A DNA stretch of 27,959 nt from CAZRRV01 sp964602735 (GTDB lineage Bacteria > Bacillota > Clostridia > Oscillospirales > Acutalibacteraceae). The DNA lies in assembly GCA_964602735.1 (NCBI GenBank), contig CAZRRV010000017.1, positions 1-27,959 of the forward strand. The letters run 5' to 3'. A program made the position numbers and the translations under genes. Positions 8,274-14,606 of the stretch are shown in pieces; position 1 is the first letter of the stretch, and every line of letters begins with the position of its first letter. Under the pieces are notes generated by a model. That model saw only the letters and a program-made list of their open reading frames with translations, made no database searches and had not been told where the DNA came from.

Positions 8274-8947
8274 AAATCAGAAACGCGAAAGGCCGGCGCG
8301 ACAATAACAGCGGTTATATACGGCTGTTCGACAACATCGAACTCGGTCATCTGTTTTCAAAAGCGCAGGCGGCGGTTATTTCAAACGGAACCGAACTCGA
8401 AAAAACGATTCTTGCACGCACGCGCAAAATTGCCGATTTAGACGGATTTATCGATGCCGTTACCGACGGCGATCAGCCGGACGGCGTTTATGTGTGCGCA
8501 AAATCCGCGGTTAAAAACAGCAGTCTTACCGTAAAAGGGCATGAGCCGGATCTGCTCGTTTTCATTGTTCGGAAAAAGCGCGTGTGCAAAATAATCGAAC
8601 TGAAAGACGGCGACACATTCGACACAAAAAAAGCCAAAGGAGAATACGAAAATCTCAAAGAATTTTCCGAACAGTTCGGATATAAAATTCCGTTTGTTAC
8701 CGAATTTTATGTATGCTGTTTCAATCAGGACGATAAAGACGCCATCGTCGTCGGTTTTAAGGGCGCGTTCCCTCCGGAACATGTTTTAACCGGACGGGAA
8801 CCGTGCGCCGTTCTGAATATAGATTACGATGAAACGGTAAACGCAAGAAAAGCCGACGCCGCCGACAATATAAACTATTTTGTAGACGAACTTTTGAAAA
8901 TCCCGGCGGTAACGGAACGGATAAAAGAACATTACGCCACACGGTAA
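8270..8947 (+). CDS. Probable type II restriction endonuclease, PD-(D/E)XK fold
   Basis: 225 residues. It has a recognisable PD-(D/E)XK core: P93-D94 (H-E-P-D-L-L-V-F-I-V), then a 15-residue gap and E110-L-K112 (C-K-I-I-E-L-K-D-G), each within a hydrophobic strand as the fold requires. Glu43 in the preceding helix could be the additional conserved acid. GTG 8270 is chosen because GGGGAGGA at 8257-8264 is correctly spaced and the start overlaps the methyltransferase stop; an in-frame GTG at 8240 lies inside the methyltransferase and is less likely. Location directly behind a cognate-type methyltransferase, with shared promoter and stop/start overlap, indicates it cuts the same site when unmethylated. 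I do not recognise a named enzyme. The nuclease call rests on the short motif plus context. Confidence 0.78.
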   Translation: MKIRNAKGRRDNNSGYIRLFDNIELGHLFSKAQAAVISNGTELEKTILARTRKIADLDGFIDAVTDGDQPDGVYVCAKSAVKNSSLTVKGHEPDLLVFIVRKKRVCKIIELKDGDTFDTKKAKGEYENLKEFSEQFGYKIPFVTEFYVCCFNQDDKDAIVVGFKGAFPPEHVLTGREPCAVLNIDYDETVNARKADAADNINYFVDELLKIPAVTERIKEHYATR

Positions 8948-8953
8948 ACCCCG

Positions 8954-8974
8954 GCAGCGGTTGCCGCCGCTTTT
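8954..8974 (+). terminator. Possible intrinsic terminator of the R-M cassette
   Basis: GCAGCGG-TTG-CCGCCGC forms a 7-bp stem with one A-C mismatch and a 3-base loop, followed at once by TTTT. It lies 6 bases after the nuclease stop. The T run is short, so strength is uncertain. Confidence 0.45.
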
Positions 8975-8999
8975 CGGCAATATTGTGACGAAATAATAC

Positions 9000-9028
9000 T
9001 TGACACCCGAATTTTTGTATAGTATAAT
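9000..9028 (+). promoter_or_regulatory. Consensus SigA promoter of rpsU
   Basis: TTGACA at 9000-9005 and TATAAT at 9023-9028 with an exact 17-base spacer. Transcription should start near 9035 and leave a leader of about 60 bases that includes a short inverted repeat (GCCG-GT-CGGC) and a very strong GGGGGGAGGGGA ribosome binding site at 9079-9090. Confidence 0.88.
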
Positions 9029-9095
9029 GCAAAGTGAAAGGTTGCCGGTCGGCGGCATACCGTGATTTTATCGCTTACGGGGGGAGGGGAATCGG

Positions 9096-9272
9096 ATGAG
9101 TCAGGTGAAACTGAAGGAAAACGAGTCGATTGACAACGCGCTGAAGCGTTTCAAACGGCAAACGGCGAGAGACGGCGTTATCCAGGAGGTTCGCAAACGG
9201 GAACATTACGAGAAACCTTCCGTAAGGCGCAAAAAGAAGTCGGAAGCCGCCCGCAAGCGGAAATACCGCTGA
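9096..9272 (+). CDS. rpsU: 30S ribosomal protein S21
   Basis: 58 codons, typical of Bacillota S21. It binds the 30S subunit near the 3' end of 16S rRNA and supports initiation. The protein begins M-S-Q-V-K-L-K-E-N-E-S-I-D-N-A-L-K-R-F-K-R, contains the conserved R-K-R-E-H-Y-E-K-P-S-V-R-R segment and ends in a lysine/arginine-rich tail, all standard. ATG 9096 sits 5 bases after a purine block GGGGGGAGGGGA. It has its own consensus promoter and is followed by a hairpin at 9355-9371, so it is probably mainly monocistronic. In many Bacillota rpsU is followed by yqeY; here yqeG follows instead. Confidence 0.95.
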   Translation: MSQVKLKENESIDNALKRFKRQTARDGVIQEVRKREHYEKPSVRRKKKSEAARKRKYR

Positions 9273-9354
9273 CCGACACGGTTGCCGGCGATCCGGCTCT
9301 GCCGGTTTGCCCGTTTTCCGCGCGGCGTTTCTTTCGGATAACATTTTTCCGCGG

Positions 9355-9383
9355 CCGGCACTTGTTGCCGGTTCCGTCTTTTT
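9355..9383 (+). terminator. Possible terminator between rpsU and yqeG
   Basis: CCGGCA-CTTGT-TGCCGG is a perfect 6-bp stem with a 5-base loop; a T-rich run (TTTTT at 9379-9383) follows after seven bases. The gap before the T run makes this a weak or partial terminator. A second small hairpin (CCGGC-TCT-GCCGG) lies just after rpsU near 9293-9305. Confidence 0.35.
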
Positions 9384-9418
9384 CGGGGATTGCTTGCCCC
9401 GCGGCAGGGAGTGAAACA

Positions 9419-9910
9419 ATGATTTTTCGCCCTAACTTCCGGTTTTTCCGTGTAACCGATATAACCCCCGGTTTTTTGCGCGATCACGGCATACGCGGGT
9501 TGCTGCTCGATGTCGACAACACGCTTTCAACCGATAAAGGGCAGGATCCTCTGCCGGGGCTTGACGAATGGCTGAAGTCGATGCGGAACGGCAATGTAAG
9601 GTTAACGATAATTTCAAACGCCTCCGCCGAAAGGCTGCGCCCGTTCGCCGAAAGAACCAATCTGCGGTTCGTATCGCGGGCGGCGAAACCGTTTCTCCCC
9701 GGTTATATTCACGGCGCGCGGCGTCTCGGGCTCGCACGGCGCGAAGTCGCTATGGTCGGCGACCAGCTTTTTACCGATATTCTCGGCGCAAACCTCGCGG
9801 GAATGACAAGCATTCTGGTAGAACCGGTTATGCCCGAAAGCGGCAAAAGTTTTGTGTTGCGCCGCAAATGGGAGAAAAAAATTCTCGGAAAAGAGCGCGG
9901 TGAAATATGA
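9419..9910 (+). CDS. YqeG-family HAD-type phosphatase
   Basis: 163 residues, in the usual range for YqeG (about 170). HAD IIIA motifs are in order: motif 1 L-L-L-D31-V-D33-N-T-L (nucleophile and acid/base Asp), motif 2 I-I-S66-N, motif 3 Lys90 in A-A-K-P, and motif 4 V-G-D115-Q-L-F-T-D120-I. This is a cytosolic phosphatase family whose physiological substrate is not firmly known; in Bacillota it usually sits near yqeH and aroE, which are not seen here. ATG 9419 is preceded by AGGGAG at about 8 bases. An upstream in-frame GTG would add 19 residues with no family similarity and cross the hairpin, so it was rejected. The TGA stop overlaps the nfo ATG (ATGA), showing coupling. Confidence 0.88.
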   Translation: MIFRPNFRFFRVTDITPGFLRDHGIRGLLLDVDNTLSTDKGQDPLPGLDEWLKSMRNGNVRLTIISNASAERLRPFAERTNLRFVSRAAKPFLPGYIHGARRLGLARREVAMVGDQLFTDILGANLAGMTSILVEPVMPESGKSFVLRRKWEKKILGKERGEI

Positions 9911-10758
9911 AAGCGCGGTTCGGTCCTGCCGGAAACGGAAACAAATTTGCCGAGTTGGGCTACAAATCATCCTCCGATATTCCGCTTTTTCTCGCCGAAG
10001 CGGGGCTTGACGCTTACGAATATCAGTGCGGGCGGGGGGTAAGGCTCGCGGAAAGCACGGCGAAAATCCTGAAAGCGGCGGCGGAAGAGAAAGACATCGC
10101 CTTTTCGGTTCACGCGCCGTATTTTATTTCGATGTCGGGCACCGAAGAAGCCAAACGGCTGAAATCGATCGATTATATTCTGCAAAGCGCGGCGGCGGTG
10201 AAAGCTCTCGGGGGGAACCGAGTGGTACTCCACACGGGATCATGCGGAAAAATCCCGCGGGCGGAAGCTCTGTCGCTTGCCGAAGACACTATGCGCCGGG
10301 CGATTCCCGCTCTCGACGAGGCGGATCTCGGCGATGTGCACATTTGCCCCGAAACCATGGGAAAAATAAACCAGCTCGGCGACCTTAACGAGGTTGTCTC
10401 GCTGTGCGAACTCGACGAACGGCTGATCCCGTGTATTGATTTCGGGCATCTCAACGCCCGGACTTCCGGCGGGATAAAAGGCGAAAGCGATTACGAAAAC
10501 ATTCTGCAAACGGTTGAAAACCGTCTCGGAAACGACCGTATGCGGCGTATGCATATTCATTTTTCAAAAATCGAATATACCGCCGGCGGCGAAAAAAAAC
10601 ACCTCACTTTCGCCGATACGGTTTTCGGCCCGCGTTTCGAACCGCTTATAGACGTTCTCGTAAAGAAAAACTGCGCCCCCGTGATAATATGCGAGTCGGC
10701 GGGGACACAGGCGGAAGACGCGCGAACAATGAAAGATTATTACGATTCGGTGGTGTGA
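9907..10758 (+). CDS. nfo: Endonuclease IV-like AP endonuclease (TIM-barrel metalloenzyme)
   Basis: 283 residues, typical for endonuclease IV. It cuts the backbone 5' to abasic sites in base-excision repair. The zinc-ligand motifs expected of the AP-endonuclease family 2 barrel are present: His69 (S-V-H-A-P-Y-F), His109 (V-L-H-T-G), Glu149 (C-P-E-T-M-G-K), Asp178 and His181 (C-I-D-F-G-H-L-N-A), His216 (H-I-H-F-S-K) and Glu263 (I-I-C-E-S). ATG 9907 overlaps the yqeG stop. The pepP-like gene starts 3 bases after its stop, so yqeG-nfo-pepP form one unit. The family also contains sugar isomerase-like barrels, but H-A-P-Y and C-P-E-T favour Nfo. Pairing with mfd nearby gives a loose DNA-repair neighbourhood. 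Confidence 0.87.
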   Translation: MKARFGPAGNGNKFAELGYKSSSDIPLFLAEAGLDAYEYQCGRGVRLAESTAKILKAAAEEKDIAFSVHAPYFISMSGTEEAKRLKSIDYILQSAAAVKALGGNRVVLHTGSCGKIPRAEALSLAEDTMRRAIPALDEADLGDVHICPETMGKINQLGDLNEVVSLCELDERLIPCIDFGHLNARTSGGIKGESDYENILQTVENRLGNDRMRRMHIHFSKIEYTAGGEKKHLTFADTVFGPRFEPLIDVLVKKNCAPVIICESAGTQAEDARTMKDYYDSVV

Positions 10759-10761
10759 GCG

Positions 10762-11802
10762 ATGTGCGATACGGCAGCGGAGGCTGAACTTATCCTTACC
10801 CCGACGGCGCGCAGGTACCTGTCGGGTTTCGCGGCGGACGACGGATATATACTGCTTTCCGGCGATCGGAAGATTCTGTTTGCGGACGGCAGATATTATG
10901 AAGAGGCGGCGCGCAAACTTCCCGACATCGAAGTGGTTTGTCTTACAAATGCGAGGCGCCAGCTGAGCGAAACACTCGAGGAGCTCGGGGTTGAAAAAGT
11001 GTCGGTCGAAACCGACATCACCGTCGAACAGGTTGAAGATTTGCGAACCATGCTGCCCGGAATTGAGATAATCCCGAACCGCAAACTCAGCGAAAGCATT
11101 CGCGAGATGCGCGCGGTAAAATCCGACGAGGAACTCGAGAGCATAAAAAAAGCTCAACACATAGCCGAGCGCGCGTTCGAACACATTTTAAGATTTATCA
11201 GGGTGGGGGTAAGCGAAAAGCAGATTGCCGCCGAACTCGAATACGCGATGCGCAAAGCCGGATCGGAACGCGCCGCTTTCGACACCATCGCGGTATCCGG
11301 AACCCGCACTTCCCTGCCGCACGGCGAACCGACTTATAAAACCGTGGCGCCGGGTGAATTTATTACCATGGATTTCGGGGCGGTGGTGAACGGTTACCAC
11401 AGCGACATGACCCGTACCGTAGCGGTCGGAGACGTGGGCGACGCGGCGCGCAAAGTTTACGAAACCGTACTTGAGGCGCAAACCAAAGCCTTAGCCGCCG
11501 TAAAAGCGGGAGCCGCGCTTTCGTCGGTAGACGGCGCCGCGCGTTCCGTAATCAAAGCCGCCGGTTTCGGAAAATACTTCTGCCACTCCGCCGGTCACGG
11601 CGTAGGGCTTGAAATTCACGAAAAACCCTCCGTCTCTCCCCGTGCCGAAGGCATTCTCTCCGCCGGGAACGTTATAACCGTAGAGCCGGGAATATACATT
11701 CCCGAAAAATTCGGCGTTCGCATAGAAGATATGGTATTTGTTACCGCCGACGGTTGCGAGAACCTTACATCCGCCGAAAAATCGCTTATTGTTCTGCGTT
11801 AA
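10762..11802 (+). CDS. Xaa-Pro aminopeptidase / M24B family metallopeptidase
   Basis: 346 residues. An N-terminal creatinase-like domain (about 1-125) precedes a pita-bread M24 catalytic domain. All five dinuclear metal ligands are visible: Asp204 (T-M-D-F-G), Asp215 (H-S-D-M-T-R-T), His279 (G-H-G-V-G-L-E-I-H-E), Glu308 (T-V-E-P-G-I-Y) and Glu322 (R-I-E-D-M). The family removes N-terminal residues preceding proline or splits Xaa-Pro dipeptides in the cytosol; the exact specificity is not decided here. ATG 10762 is 3 bases after the nfo stop, and a strong terminator follows. In many Bacillota this gene is followed by efp (elongation factor P); efp is absent here. Confidence 0.92.
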   Translation: MCDTAAEAELILTPTARRYLSGFAADDGYILLSGDRKILFADGRYYEEAARKLPDIEVVCLTNARRQLSETLEELGVEKVSVETDITVEQVEDLRTMLPGIEIIPNRKLSESIREMRAVKSDEELESIKKAQHIAERAFEHILRFIRVGVSEKQIAAELEYAMRKAGSERAAFDTIAVSGTRTSLPHGEPTYKTVAPGEFITMDFGAVVNGYHSDMTRTVAVGDVGDAARKVYETVLEAQTKALAAVKAGAALSSVDGAARSVIKAAGFGKYFCHSAGHGVGLEIHEKPSVSPRAEGILSAGNVITVEPGIYIPEKFGVRIEDMVFVTADGCENLTSAEKSLIVLR

Positions 11803-11832
11803 AGCCATACGGTCGCCCACTTTCCGGATTTC

Positions 11833-11861
11833 TGCCGCGCGAATCGCGCGGCAATTTTTTT
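11833..11861 (+). terminator. Strong intrinsic terminator after the yqeG-nfo-pepP unit
   Basis: TGCCGCGCG and CGCGCGGCA form a GC-rich stem (up to 9-10 bp around a 2-3 base loop) followed by a run of seven T at 11855-11861, 30 bases after the peptidase stop. The opposite strand lacks a T run, so it acts on the plus strand. Confidence 0.92.
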
Positions 11862-11948
11862 CGCCGGCCCCGCGCACCGCACCGCAAACACTCAACCCCG
11901 CATCTGCCGTTGCGCAATCAACGCCGCCTTTTTGTATATCACGCCTAC

Positions 11949-12890
11949 CTATCCGCCCTTACGGAGGGAAGGTTCAAGCCGCAGCCAGGCGGCGGAGTAG
12001 GCCGCGGATTTCAATATGCTTTCTTTGCCGGGATCAATTCCTCTGAGCGTAAGCTTTTTCGGATTTTCCCCCGTAAGCGTAACAAAATGGCAGAGCGCCT
12101 CCAAACCCGTTCCCAAATGAGACGGATGCGAAAGATCGCTTCCGTACAGCGTATACAGCATATCGGGGTTTTCGTTGTATATTACGTAAAACGCCTCCCC
12201 TACCGGCGACACCGGTATTCCGAGCCTGGCGCCGGCGGTTTCGTAGTTTCGCGCTACGGTTTCCGACATGGTTTTCATAGTGTAGCCTTTCGGCATAAGT
12301 TTGCATTTATCGTGTCTGCCCCATGTTTCAAACAGCACCGTTTTGATATGCTTTTCCGCCAGCTTTCCGGTCATACCGTCGATTGAAGCGTTAAATCCGG
12401 CAATATTCTCGATACTGCCGACACACAGATCCTGTACAAAGGCGAAGTCGTAGGTATTTTCCTCAAGTTTCCCGTTCAGCTCCGCGGCGTATTCGTCCGC
12501 CGGATCAAGAAAACGGGATAGCGCGCATTCGGATGCCGTAACACTGTCGGTTTTCACCGTGTACCCGGCATCTTCGGCAATTTCGCCGAACCGCGTCCAC
12601 ACTCCCCCGTTATAATACGAAAAACTGCTCCCTATAAACAGAACGCTGTACGGCCGTCCTTTTTGCATCATTTCATCCGCGCGCAAATTCGGGGCCTTAA
12701 CACCCGGCGACAATGTTCCGGATCTCCGCGAACTCGCGTTCGTGGCAGATGATGAAGATGACGGAACAGGGACAGCAGACTGTTCCCGCGACGATGTTCC
12801 GGCTTTGCCCGGTTTCCTGCAGGCGGAAAAAGCCGTTACGGCAACTAAAACAAGCGCCGTGACCGCCGCCGTTTTTATTTTTCCTTTCAC
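11949..12890 (-). CDS. Putative lipoprotein with SGNH-hydrolase-like (DUF4886-type) domain
   Basis: 313 residues. The N-terminus is a lipoprotein signal: a basic K-G-K-I-K start, a hydrophobic core, then lipobox-like F-S-A-C24, so Cys24 should be lipid-modified by Lgt. A Ser/Thr-rich linker (about 25-60) follows. The mature domain shows a GDSL/SGNH block I-like motif F-I-G-S-S89-F-S near residue 87 and a final block with Asp252 and His255 (S-D-L-S-H-P-S-H-L-G), the expected catalytic Asp-His pair; Ser89 is the probable nucleophile. Such domains hydrolyse esters, often acetyl groups on glycans, but no substrate can be named. The start is GTG 12890 (no ATG fits the signal peptide); its ribosome site is weak (GAGAGG about 13 bases away). 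It is a single minus-strand gene between plus-strand units. Confidence 0.77.
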   Translation of the reverse strand: MKGKIKTAAVTALVLVAVTAFSACRKPGKAGTSSREQSAVPVPSSSSSATNASSRRSGTLSPGVKAPNLRADEMMQKGRPYSVLFIGSSFSYYNGGVWTRFGEIAEDAGYTVKTDSVTASECALSRFLDPADEYAAELNGKLEENTYDFAFVQDLCVGSIENIAGFNASIDGMTGKLAEKHIKTVLFETWGRHDKCKLMPKGYTMKTMSETVARNYETAGARLGIPVSPVGEAFYVIYNENPDMLYTLYGSDLSHPSHLGTGLEALCHFVTLTGENPKKLTLRGIDPGKESILKSAAYSAAWLRLEPSLRKGG

Positions 12891-13135
12891 GGCAACGCAC
12901 CCGCCTCTCTGTCTTTTTTTCTGTTAATTCCCCGATTTTCCCGCTTTTACGACCGCCCCGTTTGCGCATCTATGTGTTTCGACGGCACACGGGCGCCGCA
13001 CAGTGAAAATCTTTGCGGTTTTAGCGGGTTCGGTCGTAGCAACAATAATCATTAGGTGCCATCTCGAAAAAACGCGCAACGTCTTAAGAAAACCGAATTC
13101 TTTATTACGATTCCGTTATCTTTCCGCGCCGCCGG
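12891..13135. other. Intergenic region between lipoprotein gene and TVP38 promoter, no gene found
   Basis: The gap between the two divergent starts is 310 bases, of which 13136-13200 holds the TVP38 promoter and ribosome site. In the rest I find no convincing open frame, tRNA fold, repeat or terminator, and no good promoter facing the lipoprotein gene. The section around 13040-13110 is more AT-rich and could hold an unrecognised regulatory site. Confidence 0.5.
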
Positions 13136-13164
13136 TTGACATTTTCCGCTCCGTAATATATAAT
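13136..13164 (+). promoter_or_regulatory. Consensus SigA promoter of the TVP38-like gene
   Basis: TTGACA at 13136-13141, a 17-base spacer and TATAAT at 13159-13164. Transcription should begin about 7 bases later and give a leader of roughly 30 bases containing GGAGG at 13190-13194. Confidence 0.87.
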
Positions 13165-13200
13165 CAACGGCGGAAACCATAAGATTTATGGAGGTAAACG

Positions 13201-13929
13201 GTGGAGGCAAACGAAGAAAAACAAACAAAAAAACAGCGCAGAATTTACATAATCGTGTCGTTTTCGGTTTTGCTGGCGTTGCTCGCCCTCGGTTCGGCAC
13301 TGCTGGCGCCCGCTCTGATACGTACGGTGCAAAACCCGCGCGCATTCCGCGCGATGATTCTGCAAAAGGGAATATGGGGATACGCCCTTTTTCTGCTTAT
13401 CCAGATGGTTCAGGTAATATTCGCGTTCATTCCGGGAGAGATAATCGAAATCGGCGCGGGGTACGCATTCGGCGCGGTAAAGGGCGCAGCTTTGTGTCTG
13501 CTCGGCACACTGCTCGCCACGGTGCCGATATTTTTTCTGGTGCGGAAGTTCGGACATAAACTCGCCCTGATTTTAATGGATTCCGCCGCGGTAAAACGCC
13601 TGTCGTTTTTGAAAAAGAAAGAAAATCTTACCGTTGTGTTCTTTATCCTTTATTTTCTTCCCGGCACTCCGAAAGATCTTTTCGGCTATTTCGCCGGGCT
13701 TACCCCCATACCGCCGTTAAGGTTTTTTCTTATCTGCACTCTCGGCCGTCTGCCGTCGGTTCTGTCGTCGACTTTCGTAGGCAGTACGCTCGCCGACCGC
13801 AACATCACGGCGTCGCTTATAATTTTCGGCGTAACGGGTGCGCTTTCGGTACTGGGCTATCTTGTTTACCGGTTTATAAGCCGCAAGCGTGAAGAAAAAG
13901 TAAAAACTCCCGATGAAGAAAAGCGGTAG
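13201..13929 (+). CDS. TVP38/TMEM64 (VTT/DedA-like) family membrane protein
   Basis: 242 residues with about five or six hydrophobic stretches, a basic N-terminal tail (K-Q-T-K-K-Q-R-R) and a basic C-terminal tail. Family hallmarks: F-I-P-G-E-I-I-E-I-G-A-G-Y-A-F-G near residues 75-90 and the second re-entrant motif F-L-P-G-T-P-K-D-L-F-G-Y-F-A-G-L-T near 152-168. The family (PF09335 type) sits in the inner membrane, and its relatives include lipid scramblases and DedA transporters; the substrate here is unknown. GTG 13201 is the start because GGAGG at 13190-13194 is ideally spaced; the ATG at 13188 is out of frame. The TAG stop lies inside a terminator hairpin shared with the convergent GntR gene. 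Confidence 0.88.
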   Translation: MEANEEKQTKKQRRIYIIVSFSVLLALLALGSALLAPALIRTVQNPRAFRAMILQKGIWGYALFLLIQMVQVIFAFIPGEIIEIGAGYAFGAVKGAALCLLGTLLATVPIFFLVRKFGHKLALILMDSAAVKRLSFLKKKENLTVVFFILYFLPGTPKDLFGYFAGLTPIPPLRFFLICTLGRLPSVLSSTFVGSTLADRNITASLIIFGVTGALSVLGYLVYRFISRKREEKVKTPDEEKR

Positions 13930-13948
13930 CCTCCGGTTACCGCTTTTC
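13921..13948. terminator. Bidirectional terminator containing the stop codons of two convergent genes
   Basis: AAGCGGTAGCC (13921-13931), loop TCC, GGTTACCGCTT (13935-13945): an 11-bp stem with one G-T wobble. TTTTC follows on the plus strand, and the mirror AAAA before the left arm gives a T run for the minus strand. TAG 13927-13929 ends the TVP38-like gene and TTA 13937-13939 is the stop of the minus-strand regulator, so both stops lie within the stem. Confidence 0.88.
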
Positions 13949-14602
13949 TTCGTTCTGTCCGCGCAGTTTTTTTATGTTTTTATACGAGTTTTCGATATGC
14001 GTAACGGTAAGTTTTCCCGCAAGTTTCGGGTTATGCTCCGCAATGGCTCCGAATATCGCCCGGTGTTCCCCGAGAGTTTGTTCCGCGCGGTCGCAGCTGC
14101 GCATGGAATCGCCCCGTATGCGTATAAGCAAACCGTGAAGATTCGTAAGAATATCGCACAGAATCCTTCTGCCGGACATTAAAAACAGCGTTTCGTGGAA
14201 CACACCGTCGGTCGCCTCGAATTTTTTGCTGTCTCCCCGTTCATAGTAAAATTCGGCGAGTTCCAGTATTTCTTTCAGTTTTGCTATATCACCTTCGCCG
14301 GCGTTTTCCGCCGCCCGTTCGACGGCCAGCCGCTCAACCGATCGGCGTATTTCGTATATATCATCGATGTCTCCGTCGGATATTCCTTCGACTACCGCGC
14401 CTTTGTTGGGTATGATTTTCACGAGTCCGGCAAGTTCAAGCTGGCGCAGCGCCTCGCGCACGGGGGTGCGGCTTACGGCGTACTCTTTCGCCACGGATTC
14501 CTCGGTAAGCGAAACACCGGCGGGATATCTGCCGTAAAGAATCTCCTGCCGCAGCATACGGTATACTTTTTCGGTTAAATTTTTTCCGTCGGATAAAGGC
14601 AT
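13937..14602 (-). CDS. GntR-family transcriptional regulator, FadR/FCD subfamily
   Basis: 221 residues. The N-terminal winged helix (about 5-72) has the GntR pattern: G-R-Y-P-A-G-V-S-L-T-E, recognition region A-V-S-R-T-P-V-R-E-A-L-R-Q-L, and wing G-L-V-K-I-I-P-N-K-G-A-V-V. The C-terminal FCD ligand domain keeps the metal-binding set Asp132, His136, His180 and His202; such domains often bind organic acids such as citrate or lactate. ATG 14602 lies 4 bases after the aconitase stop, so it is the last gene of the citrate synthase-aconitase operon. Inference: it senses a tricarboxylic or dicarboxylic acid and represses its own operon through the palindrome at 17942-17953. FCD palindromes of the TTGTATACAA kind are usual for the subfamily. 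The ligand is not known. Confidence 0.9.
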   Translation of the reverse strand: MPLSDGKNLTEKVYRMLRQEILYGRYPAGVSLTEESVAKEYAVSRTPVREALRQLELAGLVKIIPNKGAVVEGISDGDIDDIYEIRRSVERLAVERAAENAGEGDIAKLKEILELAEFYYERGDSKKFEATDGVFHETLFLMSGRRILCDILTNLHGLLIRIRGDSMRSCDRAEQTLGEHRAIFGAIAEHNPKLAGKLTVTHIENSYKNIKKLRGQNEEKR

Positions 14603-14606
14603 AACC

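Noticed and set aside
12951..13060. Possible tRNA-like or structured RNA (contains GGGTTCGGTC)
   Set aside because: No matching acceptor, D and anticodon arms could be paired; the T-loop resemblance is only partial.
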